A program made the position numbers and the translations under genes. A stretch of 36,183 bases of DNA, taken from positions 9,873 through 46,055 of the forward strand of contig JAGOHK010000028.1 in NCBI GenBank assembly GCA_017996175.1, written 5' to 3'. Under the pieces are notes generated by a model. The model saw only the letters and a list, made by a program, of their open reading frames with translations. It was not told where the DNA came from and did no database searches. This DNA comes from Leptospiraceae bacterium (GTDB lineage Bacteria; Spirochaetota; Leptospiria; Leptospirales; Leptospiraceae). Within the stretch, counting starts at the first letter, position 1, and the number at the start of each line of letters is the position of its first letter. Of this stretch, positions 26,953-32,900 are shown piece by piece.

Positions 26953-27099
26953 TTTTTTCTCCTCTTTTAGAAATGGGAAGGATAATTGGATACAGTTTTT
27001 AGTCGATGTAAAGCAAAAACTTTCCTACCATTGCATTTTTTAATCTAAAACAATTCGTCAGTCTAACAAATACAATAAGACTTGCGAAAAATTCCAGAA

Positions 27100-27118
27100 A
27101 CTGTAAAATGACTGTAAA
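27100..27118 (+). promoter_or_regulatory. Tandem ACTGTAAA repeat upstream of the rhodanese gene
   Basis: ACTGTAAA occurs at 27100-27107 and 27111-27118, a direct repeat with an 11-base period (one helical turn). It sits about 40 bases before the ATG in the 203-base divergent region between the TonB receptor and rhodanese genes. The spacing fits a protein binding site. A TTGCGA about 15 bases before a TAAAAT (27083-27109) is a weak promoter candidate overlapping it. Confidence 0.35.
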
Positions 27119-27155
27119 TTCAGCTTTCACCTGAAATAAAACAAAGGAAAGAACA

Positions 27156-27704
27156 ATGAATACTACTTTAACGAAAGAAATCAAACCTGACATGAAAATG
27201 GGAGAAATCCTTGACATCTACCCCGGTGCAAAACGTGCCCTTTTTCAAAAATACCATATCGGTGGCTGTTCTAGCTGTGGATTCTCTCTAGACGAAAGCC
27301 TCCAAGAAGTTTTTGTAAATCACAGAAGAGACAAAGAAGTCGATAACGCGATTAAGTTCATCTACGACTCTGCTGAAGTGGATCGCCAAATGCAAATTAG
27401 CCCCAAAGAACTTAAAGAAAGACTAGATAAAGGGGAAGAAATTAAACTAGTTGACGTTCGCGAAGACTGGGAAATCGAAATTTGCTCCATCCCAGGTAGC
27501 GAAATGATTACCCAAAAGTTAGCCTACGAAATTTTAAACAAATGGGATAAAAATACTACTACTGTTTTCATCTGCCACCACGGCATGAGAAGCCTTGAAG
27601 CTACTTCCTACTTCAAAGGTCATGGTCTTCCTAATTGTAAAAGTTTAACTGGCGGCGTTGATCTTTGGGCTGTTGAGATTGATCCTGCTATGAAGAGATA
27701 CTAA
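27156..27704 (+). CDS. DUF1858-rhodanese fusion protein
   Basis: This is a cytoplasmic 182-residue protein. Residues ~8-65 are a DUF1858-type domain of the hybrid-cluster-associated/ScdA-like class, with the paired cysteines GGCSSCGFSLDESLQEVF (Cys38, Cys41) that may bind a metal or redox partner. Residues ~80-180 are a single rhodanese domain with KLVDVREDWEIEICSIPGS and the active-site loop FICHHGMRSLEA. Cys140 is the sulfur-carrying residue, and the TGGVDLWAVEIDP ending is typical. A good AAAGGAA ribosome binding site precedes the ATG. It stands alone, divergent from a TonB receptor, so a role in sulfur or metal homeostasis is possible but unproven. A strong hairpin follows the stop. Confidence 0.9.
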   Translation: MNTTLTKEIKPDMKMGEILDIYPGAKRALFQKYHIGGCSSCGFSLDESLQEVFVNHRRDKEVDNAIKFIYDSAEVDRQMQISPKELKERLDKGEEIKLVDVREDWEIEICSIPGSEMITQKLAYEILNKWDKNTTTVFICHHGMRSLEATSYFKGHGLPNCKSLTGGVDLWAVEIDPAMKRY

Positions 27705-27773
27705 GGATTAGGCGTTGTTTACCATTTTCGTTTGCAAGTGGTAAACAACTATTATCCTTAACAAAACTTTTTT
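27702..27773 (+). terminator. Strong two-part hairpin terminator after the rhodanese gene
   Basis: GTTGTTTACCA (27714-27724) pairs perfectly with TGGTAAACAAC (27739-27749) over a 14-base loop. An outer TAAGGAT (27702-27708, including the stop codon) pairs with ATCCTTA (27754-27760). A T-rich CTTTTTTAATTTT follows. It lies between convergent genes and may end transcription from both sides. A second small hairpin TCAGAT-TTAG-ATCTGA is at 27796-27811. Confidence 0.75.
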
Positions 27774-27840
27774 AATTTTCAATCCTCAAAGTATTTCAGA
27801 TTTAGATCTGATAGAAACTTTTGCCTAGCTCTAGAATCAT

Positions 27841-28293
27841 TTATTTCTTTAAATCAATCATTTTTATAAAACTAAGAAATCTCTTAAAATCGTCAACATT
27901 GTAGGTATACAAATATTCAATCTCGTAAGTCCTCATTGTAGCAACGATGTTTGCATCGTGAGTTTGTTTTCCAATAATCATTTCCTGATTATATAAATCG
28001 AGTAGCATTTCCGTTACCAAATCATTCTCATCAGCAACTTTAAAGTTTTCTTGAAATTCTGAAATGTCTTTCTGAATTAGCTCACTAGTTAAAATTTGTT
28101 TTAAAGAATCCTCGCGCGTAATACAAGCTAAATATTCTCGAATGACTTGCCTACTAATCCAGAATTCGAATCCTTCTGCCAGCATTTCATCCAGCTTAGC
28201 AACTACCGCTTCATGGAAAATAGATTTTTCTAATTTAGCATAAATTAGAATATTCGTATCCAAGAAAACTTTCTTATCTTCCATAATCTCCAT
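27841..28293 (-). CDS. PIN-domain toxin (VapC-like ribonuclease)
   Basis: This 150-residue PIN-domain protein is probably the RNase toxin of a type II toxin-antitoxin pair. The acidic active-site residues are present: Asp12 in VFLDTNILIYAK, Glu53 in VIREYLAC, Asp113 in THDANIVATM, and Asp135 in YTYNVDDFKRF. Length is normal for the family. The start may be ATG 28293 or ATG 28284 (MEDKKVFLDTN), the latter having GGAG just before it. Either way it overlaps the upstream antitoxin gene, as expected for a coupled toxin. The gene converges on the rhodanese gene, with a strong terminator between them. The target RNA cannot be predicted from sequence. Confidence 0.87.
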   Translation of the reverse strand: MEIMEDKKVFLDTNILIYAKLEKSIFHEAVVAKLDEMLAEGFEFWISRQVIREYLACITREDSLKQILTSELIQKDISEFQENFKVADENDLVTEMLLDLYNQEMIIGKQTHDANIVATMRTYEIEYLYTYNVDDFKRFLSFIKMIDLKK

Positions 28294-28495
28294 ATATTTC
28301 CGATCTGCTGAAAGTTAAATTTGGATTCGATAGGCTTACCTGATACGTTCTTAATTTAATTTTTTTTTCAGTGTCAATTTTATTTACGGATGAGCTTACA
28401 CCAGCAGTTTTCAAATTATGGATAATTCTCTCTAACAATTCAAATTGTTCATTGATTGGCAATTTAAGAATTTCTTTTTCTAGATGGTAGTACAT
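28274..28495 (-). CDS. Putative antitoxin partner of the PIN toxin
   Basis: This small 73-residue protein starts at ATG 28495, with GAGGGG seven bases upstream; a longer frame to 28543 would run through the promoter and is rejected. The N-terminal MYYHLEKEILKLPINEQFELLERIIHNLK has the LPxxEQxELLExIxxxL pattern of addiction-module antitoxins that accompany PIN toxins. The C-terminal half is basic and Ser-rich, suitable for wrapping a toxin. It overlaps the PIN gene by 20 bases. A consensus-like promoter flanked by an inverted repeat lies just upstream, fitting autoregulation. Confidence 0.72.
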   Translation of the reverse strand: MYYHLEKEILKLPINEQFELLERIIHNLKTAGVSSSVNKIDTEKKIKLRTYQVSLSNPNLTFSRSEIYGDYGR

Positions 28496-28502
28496 TTTTA
28501 AG

Positions 28503-28548
28503 CCCCTCAAGGATAAGTTTAATAAGCCAAAAAACAATGTCAATCCTT
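28503..28548 (-). promoter_or_regulatory. Promoter and putative operator of the PIN toxin-antitoxin operon
   Basis: On the minus strand a perfect -35 box TTGACA (28543-28538) is separated by 16 bases from TAAACT (28521-28516), a 4/6 match to the -10 consensus. AAGGAT (28509-28514) and ATCCTT (28543-28548) form an inverted repeat on either side of the promoter. This layout fits self-repression by the antitoxin complex. The ribosome binding site GAGGGG (28508-28503) follows, implying a very short leader. Confidence 0.6.
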
Positions 28549-28657
28549 AATGCCTCCCTAATCCTTGCGGTGCTTGCCGAATTCCACGGTTAAAAGAATG
28601 AATCTAACAAAGAGAGAGGAATTATGAATTTTGGATTAGTAATCTGAGTAGTAGAAA
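28549..28657. other. Intergenic segment upstream of the toxin-antitoxin promoter
   Basis: No gene is seen here. It contains CCTAATCC (28557-28564) and GGATTAG (28633-28639), two of several copies of a heptamer that recurs between modules in this patch. An ATG with GAGAGAGG before it occurs at 28624 on the plus strand, but its frame closes almost at once. Confidence 0.35.
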
Positions 28658-28818
28658 CCCTTCAATTCCTATCTTCCATTCAAAATTCAAAACTTGCACT
28701 GAGCCTGTCAAACGTGTTCAAAATTTCTTATCTCTTCCATTACGCATTCCGAATTATACATTCCGCATTACACAAGTTTGCTTTCGCAATTTTTTGGATT
28801 AGGGTCCGGAGACACAGC
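28658..28818 (-). repeat. Degenerate repeat copy 1: DUF1566 gene tail plus downstream flank
   Basis: This segment matches 29812-29974 in the same orientation. Both ends are well conserved (TCCTATCTTyCATTCAAAATT at one end, AATTyyGATTAGGGTCCGG at the other) and the middle is diverged. Bases 28799-28818 are identical to the last 20 bases of the large DUF1566 gene and read, on the minus strand, as Cys-Val-Ser-Gly-Pro-stop. This copy has no gene body: 9 bases further upstream in that frame there is a stop. It is therefore a truncated remnant of a second DUF1566-type gene end, or a duplicated 3' flank. Confidence 0.7.
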
Positions 28819-28829
28819 TTACCTAATCT
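28818..28829 (+). repeat. Left arm of a 12-bp inverted repeat around the HEPN/MNT pair
   Basis: CTTACCTAATCT is the exact reverse complement of AGATTAGGTAAG at 29635-29646. It abuts the end of the DUF1566-tail remnant. The two arms enclose 805 bases that hold only the HEPN and MNT genes. It is followed by the palindrome CCTATAGG (28837-28844). Confidence 0.6.
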
Positions 28830-28858
28830 AAAAAGCCCTATAGGTTAGAATTTAAAGA

Positions 28859-29263
28859 TTAAGAATATAATTCGATTTTTGTGCGAACAAAGAGCTTAAG
28901 TTCATCTGCAATAGAAATAAAATCTCTCAAACTCTGTTCATTTATTTGGAGATGTTCCCAATCAGGATAACGGTATTTAACACCATAATCTGTCAGATTT
29001 TTAAAGTCAAATTGCTCAAATGAACTATCAATCGAACTACATTTAAGTTGAAGCATTTCTAAATCGTGAATTTTTTGAAATGAAATCTCTTGAGAAACAA
29101 GATAGGCTTTAAGATATTTTTCAATACTCTGCTGACAATGAAAGCCTATAGAATTCGCTGTTTCCATCGGGTCTTCTGCTCGAAATAATCTTGTTGCAGT
29201 TAATAGGTCTTCATCTGCCTTGCTGAACCAATCTAAAATATAATCAGATAGTTCTTTTCTCAA
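28859..29263 (-). CDS. HEPN-domain protein (partner of MNT nucleotidyltransferase)
   Basis: This is a 134-residue all-helical HEPN protein. It starts with DYILDWFSKADEDLLTATRLF and has the core helix IGFHCQQSIEKYLKAYLV (residues ~39-56) typical of the family. HDLEML and YGVKYRYPD follow. Arg98-X5-His104 fits the R-X4-6-H pattern of RNase-active HEPN proteins, but it falls in the YRYP region rather than in the usual late helix, so activity is uncertain. It overlaps the upstream MNT gene by 4 bases. HEPN/MNT pairs act as toxin-antitoxin or phage-defence modules, in which the nucleotidyltransferase often modifies the HEPN toxin. A 12-bp inverted repeat brackets the pair. Confidence 0.87.
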   Translation of the reverse strand: MRKELSDYILDWFSKADEDLLTATRLFRAEDPMETANSIGFHCQQSIEKYLKAYLVSQEISFQKIHDLEMLQLKCSSIDSSFEQFDFKNLTDYGVKYRYPDWEHLQINEQSLRDFISIADELKLFVRTKIELYS

Positions 29264-29574
29264 ATGAAAACTGCCTCTTGCATAGCGTTTCTTACAATAT
29301 GACCTGGAAGCGTCTTTTTGAGGTTTACCTCTTTCTCTGAGTGAATGAGAATATCTGTTAGTATCCCTTTCTTTACCAAGAGTTTTCTAAGTTGAGTCCG
29401 CAATTTTACTTTATCTTCCAGAAGAATGTCTTTATCTAAGATCACTAAAATATCATAATCACTAGATTCAGTCTCTTGATTTTTAGCTCTAGAGCCAAAC
29501 AATGCAATTCTCGCAACTGGAAAAATATTTTGGATGGCTGCTTTTATGAATTCTAAATTTCGATCCTGCATCAT
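29260..29574 (-). CDS. MNT-type minimal nucleotidyltransferase
   Basis: This is a 104-residue minimal nucleotidyltransferase of the MNT/KNTase-like superfamily. The signature GS-X10-DxD is exact: Gly27-Ser28 (ALFGSRAK) and Asp39/Asp41 (SSDYDILV). A third acidic residue lies at Asp74 (LTDILIHSEKE). In HEPN/MNT modules this partner commonly acts as the antitoxin by attaching nucleotides to the HEPN protein. The gene could start at either of two adjacent ATG codons and no strong ribosome binding site is seen. It is coupled to the HEPN gene by ATGA. A hairpin and one arm of a 12-bp inverted repeat lie about 60 bases upstream. Confidence 0.9.
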   Translation of the reverse strand: MMQDRNLEFIKAAIQNIFPVARIALFGSRAKNQETESSDYDILVILDKDILLEDKVKLRTQLRKLLVKKGILTDILIHSEKEVNLKKTLPGHIVRNAMQEAVFI

Positions 29575-29625
29575 AGTTTTAGTTTATTATGCTTACATTT
29601 TCTTGTCAACAAAGACAATTCAGGC

Positions 29626-29646
29626 TACCTAAAAAGATTAGGTAAG
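29626..29646 (-). repeat. Right arm of the 12-bp inverted repeat, overlapping a local hairpin
   Basis: AGATTAGGTAAG (29635-29646) is the exact reverse complement of 28818-28829. It also takes part in a local hairpin, TACCTAA-AAAGA-TTAGGTA (29626-29644). It lies about 50 bases upstream of the MNT start codon and could mark the edge of the inserted module or act in its promoter. Confidence 0.55.
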
Positions 29647-29811
29647 ACAAAATTAAATATTTCGCTTTAATAACTAGCGGTGGATTCGCTGCCGCAGGCT
29701 ATTGATTTTACTAATTCGCTAGAGCTATTAGCGATTTCTAATATTATCATTTTTTTCTTGCACACCAGCGATTACCAATTTTGCTTAAGCCAAGTTACTA
29801 ATAAAATACAA
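29647..29811. other. Hairpin-rich intergenic segment
   Basis: No gene is visible. Two inverted repeats stand out: AATAACTAGCGG (29669-29680) with CCGCAGGCTATT (29692-29703), imperfect, and AATTCGCTA (29713-29721) with TAGCGATTT (29729-29737), with one mismatch. A run of seven T follows at 29750. These may be terminator-like structures for the long DUF1566 transcript or remnants of a mobile sequence. Confidence 0.4.
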
Positions 29812-29974
29812 CTCTTCCACTCCTATCTTTCATTCAAAATTTAAAACTTGAACCAAGTGTAGCTGAGGTGTTTGTAATTCATGATTTCTTCATCGCATTA
29901 CGAATTCCGAATTATATATTTCGCATTATAAAAATTTGCTTTCGTAAATTTTGATTAGGGTCCGGAGACACAGC
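29812..29974 (-). repeat. Degenerate repeat copy 2: end and downstream flank of the DUF1566 gene
   Basis: This segment contains the last codons of the large lipoprotein gene (29955-29974) and ~143 bases of its downstream flank. It matches 28658-28818 in the same orientation, including an identical 22-base run across the stop codon (28797-28818 and 29953-29974). Both copies share the phrase GAATTCCGAATTAT-like AT-rich text downstream of the stop. Confidence 0.7.
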
Positions 29975-32900
29975 GGGTAGCCATAGAGCCGTTATCCGTT
30001 GCTTTAGAAGTATTAGTTATAAAGCCGTTATATGCATGGATGTAGAATGCTTCATTTATTCTAGCATGCTTTGTAGTTGAACTCCATAAAAAGTATTGAG
30101 TCTCAACGAATACACTCGGAACTGCTGGAGTCATCGAATGATCGAGAATGCTAACTAATTCATTTACATTTGGAAGACGCCATGTCTTCGCTGAAAGAGA
30201 AAGATTATTACAGTAATTTATTGCATTAGTCCAATTCAATCCGATAACACTGCCAGAACAAGTTGTTGTATTTTGACCGTAAGGACATTTTTGCCAAATT
30301 AGACCATTGGTACTTTCAGTAATAGTTCCATTATTGTTGTCCGTAAAACTTAAGGAAACTGCCGATGGTCCAGAAACACAGCGAACAAGGAATGAGGTAT
30401 CTGTTTTACTCCTATAAGATGTAGAAAGATTCGTGCCATCATCCAAAAGCAAGAAAAAAGCATTGCTTGTATCAAGAGAGTACGAATTAGAACTAGCATA
30501 TGCAGAAAAAGAATTGGAAATAAGACCAGGAAATATTACTGGATCTACTGGAGGCTGAGAAGACCGAAAATCGACCATAGTACTAAGTTCTTTTAAGGTT
30601 GGAAGCCGCCATGTTTTTGAAGCTAAATTCAAGCTAGTGCAATAACTTCCAGTGGTGCTCCAATTTGAAGTTGTGGCATTTCCAGAGCAAGTCGAATCAT
30701 TATTTTGCCCTCTAGTACATCTTTGCCATACCAATCCCGTAACATTATCTGTCACTGTTCCATCCCCATTTACAGAATAACTTCTCGAAATAGTTTTACT
30801 TTGTTGTGCATCTTGTCCTAAATGTGTGGCAGTACAGGTAACTGCCTGAGTAACTCCATCTCCGTCTGCCTCATAGCATTTTTCTTGCCCAGTTTTCAAA
30901 ACACCAATGGCAGAACCCCCGAGTGCATAAGTAATACTAGAGCAGCTGACAATTACATTTGTTATGTTTGTAATAGCACTTCCCACTCCATTGGATACGA
31001 CGCATATTTGATTAGCAGGATATGTTTTTACAGTCGCACTATAAATTGAACGTGGCGTATTGAATGTGAAGCTTCCGTTTGCGGATAAAGTCAAATCGTC
31101 ACTATTATAATTTTGTAAAACCACAGTGCCTATAAGTCCAGATACTGTTCCCCCAATATTATATTTATTGGTGATTACACTTGAAGTATTAGTCACAAGC
31201 CCAGTTCCAGATGCCGTGATAATCGTTGACGTATTAGAATCTAAAAGTCCTGTAAGAGTCAATGTCTGCGGAGTATTGTAATCACCCGTAGTAAAGTTCA
31301 TCGAACTAGGAGAAATCGTTGGCGGATTATTATTAGAACTAAAATTTACGGTTCGAGAAGTTCCAGGGTTCCCAGAAAGGGTAATTGCAACTGTTACGGA
31401 TGATCCTTCGTAACCGCTCGGAGTTCCAAAGGAAATAGTCGTATCATTTTCAACAGTCGTAACATCTCTTGTCTGATTAGATACACCACTCCCGCTCGCA
31501 GTAATCGTAACCGTTTCAGATGTTTGATTTGCATCCTCTACTCCTGTTAAAGTTACATTCTGTACAGTCGTATAATTGCCAGAATCAAATGTCAAACTGG
31601 AAGGACTTACTGCGACTGAGCTTGTATTCGAAGAAGATAAATTAACTGTAAAAGTTGATGTAGGTTGATTAGAAAGTGCCATGCCAATCGTTGCTGTTCC
31701 TCCTTCATTAACAGAGGTTGTTGAACCTGAAAGTTGGATAGTCATAGTGTCATTATCCACAGTTGCAATTGTTTGCGTTGCATTTGCCAGTCCAGTACCG
31801 CTACCAGTGATCGTAACTGAATCTGCTGCTGCATTTAAGTCCTCTACTCCATTAATCGTTACCGACTGTGGAGAAGACCAATTAGCCGTTGTAAAATTTA
31901 AACTACTAGTTGCTAATGTAAGAGAACTAGTTAAATTAGAGGAAAGCGAAACAGTTCTGCTTGTTCCAGGGTCTCCTGAAAGCGCAACAAAAATCGTAGC
32001 TGTACCGCCTTCGTTGACTGATGTAGCTCCGGTGAAAACTGCCCTAGTATCATTTTCGATAGTGCTGATATTTCGAGTAACGTTCGAAACTCCGGAAGCA
32101 GAGAAGGTAGTCGTTATTACCTCCGAAGTCTGATTTGCATCTTCTACGCCTGTAACAGTAATCGATTGCGGAGTTGTGTAATTTCCAGAAGTAAATGTAA
32201 GGCTTGCAGGGCTTACTGAAACTGAATTGGTATCACCCGATACTACATTGACTATAAAATCAGAAGTAGGTTGATTTGACAAAGTAACATTTATAGTTGA
32301 AGTGCTTCCTTCGTTTACAGTTGTAGCTCCAGAAAGTTGAATTGTCATCGTATCATTTTCCACTGTATCTACATTTTTCGTAGAACTGACAAGTCCTGTT
32401 CCAGTAGATGTAATCGTGACAGTTTCAGAAGCCGCATTCAAATCCTCAACCCCTGTCAAAGTAACATTTTGCGGAGTATTCCAATTAGCCGTTGTAAAAT
32501 TAAGAGTGCCTGTATTTAAAGTTAAAGAAGTAGTATTTCCCGACACTAAGTTTACTGTTCGATTCGTACCTGGATTTCCAGAAAGAGAAACTTGCAACAA
32601 AGCAGTTGAACCTTCTGTAACGGAGGTGGTTGACCCAAAAATTGCTTTCGTATCATTTTCAATCGTAGTAATATTTCTAGTTTGATTCGCAACTCCGCTT
32701 CCACTAGCTGTGATAGTTACAGTCTCCGATGTTTCATTTGCATCTTCCTCACCTGTTATCGTGACGTTTTGCGGAGTATTCCAATTAGCCGTTGTAAAAC
32801 TAATACTGGCAGGAATAGTAACGGATGACGTGTTGTTAGATGCTAAATTAACCATTAGAGTAGAACTAGGTTGAAATGTAAGAACTACTCCTATTGTTGC

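Noticed and set aside
28496..28543. Longer version of the antitoxin starting at 28543.
   Set aside because: It would place the coding region over the TTGACA promoter, whereas ATG 28495 has a good GAGGGG site.
28658..28818. CRISPR or short tandem array suggested by repeated CATTCCG/GAATTC words.
   Set aside because: There are only two or three irregular short words, with no constant repeat length or spacers.
28796..28850. Integron attC-like site around the GATTAGG/CCTAATC pair.
   Set aside because: The core sites do not meet RYYYAAC/GTTRRRY (GTTAGAA fails at the last base). There is no integrase gene in the window and no regular cassette spacing.
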